DNA of 64,000 bases from Arcicella sp038230735 (GTDB lineage Bacteria; Bacteroidota; Bacteroidia; Cytophagales; Spirosomataceae). The notes beneath the pieces were generated by a model. It did no database searches. It was not told the origin of the DNA and saw nothing but the letters and a program-made list of their open reading frames with translations. The DNA is taken from NCBI GenBank assembly GCA_038230735.1, contig JBBRMR010000001.1, positions 62,001 to 126,000 of the forward strand. Reading direction: 5' to 3'. Both the position numbers and the translations under genes were made by a program. Numbering within the stretch: position 1 is the first letter of the stretch; every line of letters begins with the position of its first letter. This document shows, piece by piece, positions 18,107-27,048 of the stretch.

Positions 18107-19681
18107 ATGAAAGCTAACAATAGAATCATAATTATATCAAAATCCATCAAAATTGCCTTATTCAGTGCATTTTTGATTGGACAAACGGGTTGCAAAGATT
18201 TCTTAACCGAGAAAGCCCCGTCAAATTTAACGCCCGAAAGTTTTTATACCATTCCAGACCATGCCGAGGCAGCATTGGCTTCGGTTTATGCTGATATAAG
18301 ATTTATGGGTGGTGGTGCAGGGATTTTTTCTTCCAATTGGCAACTTTTGGAAGCATTAACGGGTACTTCAACGACTGAAACTGCCCAAAACTCTGACCTG
18401 AATAACCTCTACGGATTGGTTCATGATGGAAATACGGCTCATGTGGTGAATTATTGGAATGGGCTTTACCGAGTTATTGCACAGGCAAATCAAGTAATTC
18501 TGAAAGTGCCCCCTATCACACCAATGCCCGAGGCTCAGAAGAAAAAAATCATAGGAGAAGCCAAATTTCTTCGTGCTTCTGCCTATTTTACGGCGGTTAG
18601 ATTATGGGGAGATATTCCATTAATCACCATGCCCCAAACCGCAAGTTCAGCGGATTTTTCACCCAAAAGAAGCCCCAAAGAAGATATTTATAAACTAATT
18701 ATCGAAGACTTAACGGAGGCAGAAAACGCTGGTTTGGCATGGATGGATGCCAGCGGAAGAGTAGGTTTAGCGGCGGTGAAGGCACAATTAGCGAATGTAT
18801 ATTTGACGATGGCAGGTTTTCCATTGAGTAAAGGAGCATCGCATTATAAGTTATCTGCCGATAAAGCATTTGAAATTATTACTTATGCCAACGCAAACCC
18901 AGCGGTTATTAATCTTTTCCCTACCTACGTTGATGTGCATAAAGAGAACCAGAAAAATAAATTGGAACACCTTTTTATGATTCAATATAACACCTTGGTA
19001 GCGGGAAATCCGATGGGAAATATGTACCCAAATTTCAAACCTGTTACCTACAACGGACCAGGAGGAACGGGCAGTAGTGTGCCAACGCCAAGTTTTTATA
19101 AGTCTTATGAAGCGGGTGACCTTCGGACAAAAGACCAAGAAGGTTATTTTTATACCAGTTATTTCACGAATGGAAACGGAGCAAAATTTGATTTAGGAGC
19201 CCCCTATATTTTCAAGCATTTTAACCAAACAGCTAATGGTTCATCGGGCGTGGCAGGAACTCGAAATGATAACTTGAATGTCCCACAAATCAGATTTGCC
19301 GAAGTTTTGTTGACGTATGCCGAAGCTCAAAATGAAGTTGGCAGTCCAACCCCTCAGGCTCACGATGCCTTCAAACGCATCCGAGACCGAGCAAAATTGG
19401 TTACACCCGACTTGGGAACATATAATCAAGTTTCGTTCAGAGAGGCCGTTTGGAAAGAGAGATGGCATGAACTGTGTTACGAACAAATCACTTGGTTTGA
19501 TATGATTCGTCTCCGCAAAGCATTCAATGAGAACACGAAAAAATTTGAGCCTTTTGTCGGTCATATCAACGAAAGCTCAAAACAGCCTTTGTTAGAAAAA
19601 CATTTATTGTTGCCGTTGGGAAAACAAGAAATGTTGAATAATCCAAATTTAACGCCCCAAAATCCTGGGTATGCGAATTGA
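18107..19681 (+). CDS. SusD/RagB-family nutrient-binding lipoprotein
   Basis: Surface lipoprotein that caps the SusC barrel. The signal sequence ends around GQTGCKDFLTE, giving a predicted lipidated Cys near residue 29, followed by the SusD N-terminus APSNLTPESFY. TPR-type helices (KKKIIGEAKFLRASAYF, VKAQLANVYLTMAG) and the C-terminal RagB/SusD motif (IRFAEVLLTYAEAQNE, WKERWHELCYEQITWFDMIRL) are clear. At 524 residues it is of usual size. It is co-oriented with SusC and separated from it by a GC-rich hairpin. Confidence 0.95.
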   Translation: MKANNRIIIISKSIKIALFSAFLIGQTGCKDFLTEKAPSNLTPESFYTIPDHAEAALASVYADIRFMGGGAGIFSSNWQLLEALTGTSTTETAQNSDLNNLYGLVHDGNTAHVVNYWNGLYRVIAQANQVILKVPPITPMPEAQKKKIIGEAKFLRASAYFTAVRLWGDIPLITMPQTASSADFSPKRSPKEDIYKLIIEDLTEAENAGLAWMDASGRVGLAAVKAQLANVYLTMAGFPLSKGASHYKLSADKAFEIITYANANPAVINLFPTYVDVHKENQKNKLEHLFMIQYNTLVAGNPMGNMYPNFKPVTYNGPGGTGSSVPTPSFYKSYEAGDLRTKDQEGYFYTSYFTNGNGAKFDLGAPYIFKHFNQTANGSSGVAGTRNDNLNVPQIRFAEVLLTYAEAQNEVGSPTPQAHDAFKRIRDRAKLVTPDLGTYNQVSFREAVWKERWHELCYEQITWFDMIRLRKAFNENTKKFEPFVGHINESSKQPLLEKHLLLPLGKQEMLNNPNLTPQNPGYAN

Positions 19682-19797
19682 TTAGTATAATTTATTTAGG
19701 AAAACGTTGTCAAGATTATGAGTCTTGACGACGTTTTATTTTTGTTGGTAAAATACTACTATTGTCATGAAATTTTCATCCCAAGGCATTTCAAACC

Positions 19798-22620
19798 TCA
19801 CTCCACCACAACCTTCCGAACAACTTCCCCTGCCAAATCAATAAACCTCACAAAATAAACCCCCTTCCGAAAATTGGAGACATTAATCATCAAACCCACC
19901 TGATTTTTCAATTCTGTTTCATGCAAAACAATTCCAACCGTATTGAAAATAAAGATTTTTCCCGTGCTTGGTTTTGTGAATTTTAGGTGGATTTCCGTAC
20001 TCGTTGGGTTGGGATATATCGTGAAAATATTGGTCAAATCTTTCTCCAAAATCAGAATTTGAGCCGTGTTTGCTTGTGCCACCGCCACATCCGATTCAGT
20101 TTTATCTCCAAAGGCTTTTAGTCGATAATAATAAGTGGAATTGCCCTTCAACAATGAATCTGAATAACCTATTTTATCCGCCCCCAATCTTGCCAATTCC
20201 TTAAAAGCATCATTCGGATTTGTCTTTCTTTCCAAAGTATAAGAGGTTACTTTTGGAATAGTTTTCCAAGTAATTTTGAGGGATTGATAGGAAGTTGTCG
20301 TTACTGATAATTCGGGCGTACTCAACTTTTGTGGCGTGGTATTTTCTGCCGTGGCAAAATCCGATTCTGTTTTGTCTCCCAAGGCTTTTAGTCGGTAATA
20401 ATAGGTAACGTTATCCTTCAAAAGCGAATCTGAATATTGGGTTTGATCAGTCCCCAACTTAGCAATTTCCTTGTAAATATCGTTTAAAGCGGCTTTTCTT
20501 TCCAAAATATAAGCCGTTGCTTTCGGAATAGTTTTCCAAGAAATTTTTAACGACTGATACGAAACCGTAGCGACTGACAACTCTGGCGTAGTTAATTTTT
20601 GGGTTGTAATGGCTTGTATAGTGGCAAAATCTGATTCGGTATTTGTGCCAAAGGCTTTTATTCGGTAAAAATAAGTAACGTTATCCTTTAATAAAGTATC
20701 AGAATAAGCCATTTTATCAGCTCCCAATTTTGTCAATATTTGGTAGGAATCATTGAGATTCACCTTCCTTTCCAAAACATAAGAGTTTGCTTTCGGAATG
20801 GCTTTCCAAGCAACTTTTAAGGACTGATATGAGACTGTATTTACCGATAATTCGGGCAAGTTTAACTTCGGAAATGTACTCCCTTGTACCGTCCCAAAGT
20901 CCGATTCTGTTTTATCTCCCAATGCTTTCAGACGGTAATAATAGGTGATGTTATCCTTCAATAAGGAGTCTGAGTATTGGGTTTTATCCGCCCCTAATTT
21001 TGCAATTTCTTGAAAAGTATCATTTGGATTAGCCTTTCTTTGTAAGATGTATGATTTTGCCAGATTTACCGTCTTCCAAGATAATTTTAAGGACTGAAAT
21101 GTAATGCCACTAACCAATAATTCTGGGGTAATTAGGGGTTCAAAATTGGCAGCAATATAGGGCTCAATCGCCACTTCATCGAACGAAAAAGCCCTCATTC
21201 CGATACTATTTTTCAAGAACGGTCCACCAAATTGGGTAAAAACGGCATCATCATGAAAGGCGGGTAAATAATTGATGGTATTCTTGGTGGAAGGAGGATT
21301 GTTGAGGGTCAGGATGACTTTGTTATCGACCGACCGCCCCGAAATTACTATATTGTTGAGAGTATTGTTTTCCCCAAAGAAAAACATATTTTTCATGTAT
21401 TGTCGCACTCCCTGCCCTCTTTTGTCAAACAAGAGCGTATCTTCAACCCATACCATTTTCTGGTCTTGTTCAAAGTCAAGCGTGATTTGGGTTCGGTCTA
21501 CCTTCGAGAAATAGGCTTTTTGAATATTGGGCGAATTAATATTTTCCGAAAATTTTGCCTTGTACAAATCACGGTCAATCATCCTGAAAAGTTCGGTATT
21601 GGTCTGATTATGCCCCGAAGAATCGTAGTGAATACCATCGTAGCCTTTCGTACCTACGCAGGCAATATTTTCTACAAAAGGAGCATAAATTGTTTTAGTA
21701 CGGCGTTGATAATCTCGCAAAGCCCCCGCATAGCGTTCGGGCCACGCAATGAGTCCAATTTGAAAGATGTAATACTGTTTAATATCGGGAAAATCTTGTC
21801 GCCAATATTGAAATAATTGGTCGAATAATCCACCCCAGAAAAATGAGCCACCCGAGGATTCATTTTCACCTTGTCGCCAAATAAAAGCCTTAATTCCACC
21901 ATTCAAAAAACCCGCCTTTTGAACTCTTGCATAAGTGATTCCGTAGTTATTGGATAAATCGCCAAGATTATTTGCATTTCTTTGCAGACTCAAACCTAAA
22001 TTAATCCCGCCCACCGCTTGGTTGATAATACAAACGGGAATTTTGTACTTTTCGATGATTTTCTTCTGAATTCCTCCACCTAATTGACCTACTCGATGAT
22101 TGCCAAATTCGGTCAGTTCCCAAGTCATGGATTCGAAAGGGTAGGACGCTCCGTAACTTCGGGCAAATTTATTACGGTAAGGCGTAACAATCTCTGAAAC
22201 CAACGCCAAAGCGTTAGATTGTCCCCCGATTAAATAGGCATCACCCGCCACCACGTGTTCTCTGAATACGATTTGAATGGAATCTTTTTTAGCATTTACC
22301 ACAAATATTTTGAAATGATATTCTGCCAATTCCGCCTTAATCGTTATGGGCATAAATTGAAATTTTCCAATATTACCCGAATACGAAAGATTAGTACGTT
22401 GATAGCCAATTAGTTTATCTTCTCTGAAAATTTGAACGGAAAAATATTGCCAACCTGCCTCTTCTATTTGTCCAGAAATCGGAATTTGGGCTTCGCTTTT
22501 GTCATTTCTTGGATAAAGTTGCAGATTGTCGGGCAATTTGTCGAAAGTAGTTTTATCAAGTTTTTGAGCCTTTGAAACGAAAAATAAACAAAGTAATAAC
22601 AGGGTAAATGCTTTTTTCAT
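19798..22620 (-). CDS. SGNH sialate-esterase-like protein with four repeats and a T9SS sorting domain
   Basis: 940-residue secreted protein. After a signal peptide (to about residue 18) there is an SGNH/SASA-type esterase domain: block I GGQSNA with the nucleophile Ser135, block III-like WRQGEN at 248-253, and DGIH with catalytic Asp328/His331. It probably removes acetyl groups from a glycan. Residues ~495-860 are four 90-residue FN3-like repeats beginning F/YQSLK and containing YYYRLKA. The C-terminal ~80 residues (YPNPTSTEIHLKF to the final KVVVE) are a type A T9SS sorting domain. It converges on susD and may act on the same glycan. Confidence 0.88.
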   Translation of the reverse strand: MKKAFTLLLLCLFFVSKAQKLDKTTFDKLPDNLQLYPRNDKSEAQIPISGQIEEAGWQYFSVQIFREDKLIGYQRTNLSYSGNIGKFQFMPITIKAELAEYHFKIFVVNAKKDSIQIVFREHVVAGDAYLIGGQSNALALVSEIVTPYRNKFARSYGASYPFESMTWELTEFGNHRVGQLGGGIQKKIIEKYKIPVCIINQAVGGINLGLSLQRNANNLGDLSNNYGITYARVQKAGFLNGGIKAFIWRQGENESSGGSFFWGGLFDQLFQYWRQDFPDIKQYYIFQIGLIAWPERYAGALRDYQRRTKTIYAPFVENIACVGTKGYDGIHYDSSGHNQTNTELFRMIDRDLYKAKFSENINSPNIQKAYFSKVDRTQITLDFEQDQKMVWVEDTLLFDKRGQGVRQYMKNMFFFGENNTLNNIVISGRSVDNKVILTLNNPPSTKNTINYLPAFHDDAVFTQFGGPFLKNSIGMRAFSFDEVAIEPYIAANFEPLITPELLVSGITFQSLKLSWKTVNLAKSYILQRKANPNDTFQEIAKLGADKTQYSDSLLKDNITYYYRLKALGDKTESDFGTVQGSTFPKLNLPELSVNTVSYQSLKVAWKAIPKANSYVLERKVNLNDSYQILTKLGADKMAYSDTLLKDNVTYFYRIKAFGTNTESDFATIQAITTQKLTTPELSVATVSYQSLKISWKTIPKATAYILERKAALNDIYKEIAKLGTDQTQYSDSLLKDNVTYYYRLKALGDKTESDFATAENTTPQKLSTPELSVTTTSYQSLKITWKTIPKVTSYTLERKTNPNDAFKELARLGADKIGYSDSLLKGNSTYYYRLKAFGDKTESDVAVAQANTAQILILEKDLTNIFTIYPNPTSTEIHLKFTKPSTGKIFIFNTVGIVLHETELKNQVGLMINVSNFRKGVYFVRFIDLAGEVVRKVVVE
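20050..21105 (-). repeat. Four tandem 270-bp coding repeats
   Basis: Each unit encodes 90 residues (for example YQSLKVAWKA through ELSVATVS) and repeats in register four times within the esterase gene. Identity is high at DNA level, so unit gain or loss by recombination is plausible. Confidence 0.85.
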
Positions 22621-22839
22621 AGGAATGAGATTAACTAATGAGATGTTTGTGTACGTAAATTACGGATATTCAATGAATTAAGATGAAAATATTAGCCAAA
22701 ATGAGTGGTGAATTATGAAAAATTTATTTCACGGGGTATATTCTCTAAATTTGAAAATTGATTATAAACAACCGCTATTGATGAAATTAGACCGTTAATA
22801 TTTAGCCAAAGTAGAGGTTAAAAAAAAGATACTACGAGC

Positions 22840-22881
22840 ATAAAAAAGCGGGGTTTCATTTTGAACGAAGCCCCACTTTTT
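22840..22881. terminator. Hairpin upstream of the DEAD-box helicase
   Basis: AAAAAGyGGGGyTTC arms flank a loop of about 8 nt with A/T runs on both sides. It fits a bidirectional terminator isolating the helicase gene, and its GAAGCC core resembles the hairpins at 29790 and 38719. Confidence 0.6.
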
Positions 22882-22906
22882 AATACAAACCCAACAAAAT
22901 CCTCCG

Positions 22907-22914
22907 TACCTTTG
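22907..22914 (+). promoter_or_regulatory. -7 box immediately before the helicase ATG
   Basis: TACCTTTG matches TAnnTTTG and ends 4 nt before the ATG at 22919, which would make the transcript nearly leaderless. No clear -33 TTTG is visible. Confidence 0.35.
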
Positions 22915-22918
22915 CCCC

Positions 22919-24232
22919 ATGAATAATCACACACAAATCCTTTCAAAATTAAATATTGAGGCTTTAAATCCGATGCAGGAGGAGGCTCAAAAGGCAATTC
23001 TGGCTAATCCTACTACTTTTTTGTTGTCGCCAACGGGTTCGGGCAAGACTTTGGCTTTTCTGTTGCCACTCTTGGAATTGATGAGTTCGGAGGTCAATGC
23101 AGTGCAATGTCTCGTCCTCACGCCGTCCCGTGAACTGGCGATGCAGATTGAACAGGTTTGGAAAAGTATGGGAACGGGCTTGAAGGTGAATGTCAGCTAC
23201 GGCGGGCATGATATTGCTACTGAGATTCGGAATTTCACCAATCCGCCTGCCTTGTTGGTGGGTACGCCTGGGCGGATTTGCGACCATATTACTCGGAAGA
23301 GTTTTGCCTTGGATGGCATCAAAACGCTAATTTTAGATGAATTTGATAAATCGTTGGACTTGGGTTTTCATGAGGAAATGTCGTTTATCATTTCCTCTTT
23401 GCCCAATTTGACAAAACGGGTTTTAGTGTCGGCAACGTATGGCATCAAAATTCCTGAATTTGTGGGTTTTACCTCGCCCGTAACCCTCAATTATATTCCT
23501 GAAAATGAAGCAAAAACTGCCTTGCAAATGCGGGTGGTTATTTCGGAAGAAAAGGATAAAATTAATACGCTTTTCGATTTGATTTGTTCTTTAAATAATG
23601 AATCAGCACTGATTTTTTGCAACCATCGGGATGCCGTGGAGCGTACTTCTGAACTGTTGAACGAGATGGGCGTGGTAACAAGTTTTTATCACGGAGGTAT
23701 GGATCAAGACGACCGTGAGCGAGCTTTGATTTTGTTCAGAAACGGGAGTGTCAATTATTTAGTAACGACAGATTTGGCGGCTCGTGGCTTGGATATTCCC
23801 GAAATGAAACACGTTATCCATTATCATTTGCCTTTGCAAGAGCATGAATTTACGCACAGAAATGGGCGTACTGCCCGTATGAACGCCTCGGGAAAGGCAT
23901 ATTTGATTTTTCATGAAAGCGAACACCGTCCTAAATATTTAGATAATCGAATTGAAGAATTGAAGGTTTCGAGCAGTAATCCTTTACCCAATCCACCCGA
24001 ATTTATCACGATTTACATTAGCGGGGGCAAGAAAAATAAATTGAATAAAGTGGATATTGTGGGATTTTTCTCGAAAAAAGGGGAATTGGAAAGAGGTGAT
24101 TTGGGTTTGATTGAGGTAAAAGATTTTACGTCCTTCGCTGCCGTGAAAAGAACGATTTATCAATCACTTTTATCTAAAATTAAAGAAGAAAAATTGAAGG
24201 GGAAAAAGTATAAAATTGAAGTAGCTCGGTGA
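22919..24232 (+). CDS. DEAD-box RNA helicase, DbpA-like
   Basis: ATP-dependent RNA helicase, 437 residues. Visible motifs: I PTGSGKT (38-44), Ia PSRELA, Ib TPGR, II DEFD (140-143) in place of DEAD, III SAT (171-173), V TDLAARGLDIPE and VI HRNGRTAR. The C-terminal ~75 residues (EFITIYISGGKKNKLNKVDIVG) resemble the DbpA RNA-binding domain, which in E. coli DbpA targets helix 92 of 23S rRNA. A ribosome-assembly role is therefore likely but inferred. It stands alone, with no apparent operon partners. Confidence 0.9.
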   Translation: MNNHTQILSKLNIEALNPMQEEAQKAILANPTTFLLSPTGSGKTLAFLLPLLELMSSEVNAVQCLVLTPSRELAMQIEQVWKSMGTGLKVNVSYGGHDIATEIRNFTNPPALLVGTPGRICDHITRKSFALDGIKTLILDEFDKSLDLGFHEEMSFIISSLPNLTKRVLVSATYGIKIPEFVGFTSPVTLNYIPENEAKTALQMRVVISEEKDKINTLFDLICSLNNESALIFCNHRDAVERTSELLNEMGVVTSFYHGGMDQDDRERALILFRNGSVNYLVTTDLAARGLDIPEMKHVIHYHLPLQEHEFTHRNGRTARMNASGKAYLIFHESEHRPKYLDNRIEELKVSSSNPLPNPPEFITIYISGGKKNKLNKVDIVGFFSKKGELERGDLGLIEVKDFTSFAAVKRTIYQSLLSKIKEEKLKGKKYKIEVAR

Positions 24233-24470
24233 TTTTGATGCGACCGTTGCTCGGTTCGTTTTTGATGTTCGGATTCTCACACCGTTGTTTGACTACACGC
24301 TACAGCATTTAGGTTACGTCACGTTCCAAAATAGTCTAATTAACGTCTGATTCGTAGATAAAATGGACAAAGATTAGACAAGACAGTGCCTTGTCTCTAC
24401 GGTATCAGAGATACAGATAACGACATAGAGAAACCCGAACACTAAAATCCAAATATCGAATCCTTTTCCG
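24233..24470. other. Intergenic region without a gene
   Basis: No coding frame or RNA gene is supported. It contains a small stem, AGACAA paired with TTGTCT, around 24376-24400, of a type often seen in dispersed repeats. Confidence 0.4.
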
Positions 24471-24478
24471 TAATTTTG
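24471..24478 (+). promoter_or_regulatory. -7 box before the small lipoprotein gene
   Basis: TAATTTTG fits TAnnTTTG and ends 4 nt before the ATG at 24483. The arrangement parallels the helicase gene and suggests a leaderless or nearly leaderless transcript. Confidence 0.35.
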
Positions 24479-24482
24479 TACT

Positions 24483-25025
24483 ATGAAAAAATTAGTTTAT
24501 ATTTTGAGTTTAATGATTGTGATTTCGGCTTGTCAATCGGAGTCGGCGGAGATGAAAGTTAAGAAATATTATAATTTGAAGGGTTTAGTAGAAAGACAAA
24601 TTATAGCCCTGAAATCGGAGAAACCAAAAGTCCGAAAAGACATCTTAGTGAATGAAAGTGCTGAAAATCAGATGGTTGATTCTTTAGATTGGTCAAAAGA
24701 ATTGGACTTTTTCGTTCAGGCAGATTTGAATAAACCCGCTTTTGTAAGTAGCTATCGGGTGGATAGTTCTTCAATGGGCGTTAAGTATTTTTTGAGGGAA
24801 ACCGAAAATCTGCCCGTCAAGTTTTTGGAGGTCAATAGAATGGGCGAAGATGGGCTTGAAATCAGGGCTTTGGTTAGTAATAATAACTATTTATACGATT
24901 CCGAGAGGAATTTAAAATTATCTTTAAAGCAAGGTCAATTAATTGGTTATCAAATTGATGGCTTTCAGAAAGTAGTCTTTGGCAAGAAGAAAATATTTAA
25001 AGTAATTGGCAAAATTTTGAGATAA
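24483..25025 (+). CDS. Hypothetical lipoprotein (180 aa)
   Basis: The N-terminus MKKLVYILSLMIVISAC is a lipoprotein signal, with the lipobox ISAC and Cys17. The mature part begins with a helical KKYYNLKGLVERQI segment and continues as probable beta structure (FVSSYRVDSSSMGVKYFLRE, LKQGQLIGYQIDGFQKVVFG). I recognise no family. It sits alone upstream of the carbamoyltransferase cluster, which has its own predicted promoter. Confidence 0.75.
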   Translation: MKKLVYILSLMIVISACQSESAEMKVKKYYNLKGLVERQIIALKSEKPKVRKDILVNESAENQMVDSLDWSKELDFFVQADLNKPAFVSSYRVDSSSMGVKYFLRETENLPVKFLEVNRMGEDGLEIRALVSNNNYLYDSERNLKLSLKQGQLIGYQIDGFQKVVFGKKKIFKVIGKILR

Positions 25026-25105
25026 TCACAAAAGATGAAATTCTCAATTTAGTCCCCGATTTTACGACCATTCAATAAGTTTCATTGATAATTGGAATTT
25101 TTCAA

Positions 25106-25137
25106 ATTGTCTTTTCCCTCAAATCATCGTACTTTTG
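25106..25137 (+). promoter_or_regulatory. Predicted promoter of the carbamoyltransferase cluster
   Basis: TACTTTTG at 25130-25137 with ATTG at 25106-25109, 20 nt upstream, fits the Bacteroidota promoter pattern. It leaves a leader of about 30 nt before the ATG at 25173. It is the best candidate promoter for the co-directional genes up to about 30.5 kb. Confidence 0.55.
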
Positions 25138-25172
25138 TGGTTCGTTAGCACAAATACCCAGAAAACTATTTC

Positions 25173-27038
25173 ATGAATATATTAGGCATATCAGCATTTT
25201 ACCACGATTCGGCGGCGGCTATTACGCAAAACGGAGAAATTATTGCGGCAGCACAAGAAGAACGTTTTACCCGTATCAAACACGACCCCGCTTTTCCCAC
25301 CAAAGCCGTTGAATATTGCTTAAAGGAATCAGGGCTAAGTTTAGATAAACTTGACGCTATTGTTTTTTACGACAAACCACTCTTGAAATTCGAGCGTTTG
25401 TTGGAAACTTACTACGCTTTTTCTCCGAGTGGATTACGCTCTTTTTTAACGGCAATTCCTGTTTGGTTGAAAGAGAAAATGTTCTTAAAAAGAATGTTAT
25501 ACGATGAGCTTTTCAAGATTGGAAATTTCGATAAAAAGAAAGTAAAGCTCCTTTTCCCAGAACACCACCTGTCGCACGCTGCCAGTGCTTATTACCCTTC
25601 TCCTTTTGAGGATTCCGCTATTCTAACGATTGACGGGGTGGGCGAATGGGCTACGGCTTCAATTTGTCATGGAAAAGGTAAGGATTTATCCATTCTGAAA
25701 GAACTAAAATTCCCTCATTCGCTTGGTTTACTCTATTCTGCCATCACTTATTTTGCGGGATTTAAAGTAAATTCAGGTGAATATAAATTAATGGGATTAG
25801 CCCCTTATGGCGACCCCACTTCGGCAGATACGCTCCATTATGCGGATATTATCCGTACCAAACTCATTGACATTCATCCTGATGGTTCAATTTGGTTGAA
25901 CCAAGAATATTTTGATTATGCTACGGGTTTGCGAATGGTGAAGGACAAAGAATGGGAAAAACTGTTCGGTTTTGCTCGCCGTGAATCCGAAACCAATCTT
26001 CAACAAGAACATTGTGATTTTGCGTTGGCGGCTCAGATTGTTACCGAAGAAATCGTGATTTTGATGGCAAAAGAAGCCAAACGTCTGACGGGTTCAAAGA
26101 ATATCTGTTTGGCAGGAGGCGTTGCCTTGAACTGTGTGGCAAACGGAAAATTGCAAGATGCCAAGATTTTTGAAAACGTCTATATCCAACCCGCCGCAGG
26201 TGATGCTGGGGGAGCTTTGGGGGCGGCGTTGGCAGGTGAATATATTTATTTCCAACAAGAACGAAAATTGACTCCTGGGGCAATTGACGAAATGAAAGGC
26301 TCCTATTTAGGACCTGAATATTCGGATGTGGACACTCGTTTAATGGCTCGTCAGTACAATGCGATTTATCAACAATACGATGATTTTGAGGAGTTAGCCG
26401 CTAAAACTGCCACGGCACTTGCCGAGGGTAATGTGGTTGGTTGGTTTCAGGGACGGATGGAATTTGGTCCTCGGGCTTTGGGTGGTCGTAGTATTTTAGG
26501 CGATGCCCGCAATGAGGAAATGCAGAAGAAATTGAACCTAAAAATCAAATATCGGGAAGGTTTCCGCCCTTTTGCTCCCTCAGTTTTGGCGGAAGATGCG
26601 GCTGATTATTTTGAATTAGAAGGCAATTCACCGTATATGTTGTTGGTACACGGGGTTCAGAAAAAGCGTCGGAAGGAATTGCCAGCTAATTATCGTTCCT
26701 TGCCTTTGATGGAGAAATTATATTACCTACGTTCAGATTTGCCTTCGATAACGCACATTGATTTCTCGGCTCGTATTCAAACGGTTCATAAAGAAACCAA
26801 TCCAAAATACTGGACTTTAATTAATGAGTTCAAAAAACAGACAGGTTATGGTTTGGTGGTAAATACCAGTTTCAATGTTCGTGGCGAGCCTATTGTATGT
26901 ACACCCGAAGATGCCTACAAGTGCCTTATGCGTACAGAAATGGACTATTTGGTAATTGGTAATTTTATTTTTGATAAAAAACAACAACCCGAATGGACTG
27001 AAAAAGACGACTGGAAGGATGAATTTAAGTTGGACTAA
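25173..27038 (+). CDS. Carbamoyltransferase (NodU/CmcH/TobZ family)
   Basis: Transfers a carbamoyl group from carbamoyl phosphate to a hydroxyl, typically of a sugar, via a carbamoyl-adenylate. At 621 residues it is full length. The Kae1-like N-terminal domain shows MNILGISAFYHDSAAA and EHHLSHAASAYYPS (His131, His135), then TIDGVGEWAT and NSGEYKLMGLAPYG. The C-terminal carbamoyltransferase domain has VGWFQGRMEFGPRALGGRS, FRPFAPSVL and VNTSFNVRGEPIV. It is the first gene of a cluster with SGNH, DUF5989, SxtJ and glycosyltransferase genes, suggesting a carbamoylated surface glycan or lipid-linked sugar. Confidence 0.93.
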   Translation: MNILGISAFYHDSAAAITQNGEIIAAAQEERFTRIKHDPAFPTKAVEYCLKESGLSLDKLDAIVFYDKPLLKFERLLETYYAFSPSGLRSFLTAIPVWLKEKMFLKRMLYDELFKIGNFDKKKVKLLFPEHHLSHAASAYYPSPFEDSAILTIDGVGEWATASICHGKGKDLSILKELKFPHSLGLLYSAITYFAGFKVNSGEYKLMGLAPYGDPTSADTLHYADIIRTKLIDIHPDGSIWLNQEYFDYATGLRMVKDKEWEKLFGFARRESETNLQQEHCDFALAAQIVTEEIVILMAKEAKRLTGSKNICLAGGVALNCVANGKLQDAKIFENVYIQPAAGDAGGALGAALAGEYIYFQQERKLTPGAIDEMKGSYLGPEYSDVDTRLMARQYNAIYQQYDDFEELAAKTATALAEGNVVGWFQGRMEFGPRALGGRSILGDARNEEMQKKLNLKIKYREGFRPFAPSVLAEDAADYFELEGNSPYMLLVHGVQKKRRKELPANYRSLPLMEKLYYLRSDLPSITHIDFSARIQTVHKETNPKYWTLINEFKKQTGYGLVVNTSFNVRGEPIVCTPEDAYKCLMRTEMDYLVIGNFIFDKKQQPEWTEKDDWKDEFKLD

Positions 27039-27048
27039 TCCGTAGCAC

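Noticed and set aside
21272..21816. Long open frames on the plus strand within the esterase gene
   Set aside because: They are antisense to a convincing T9SS protein and contain no recognisable domain.
24233..24470. Possible RNA gene in the intergenic region
   Set aside because: Only a short stem was seen; no tRNA, riboswitch or sRNA pattern could be identified by eye.
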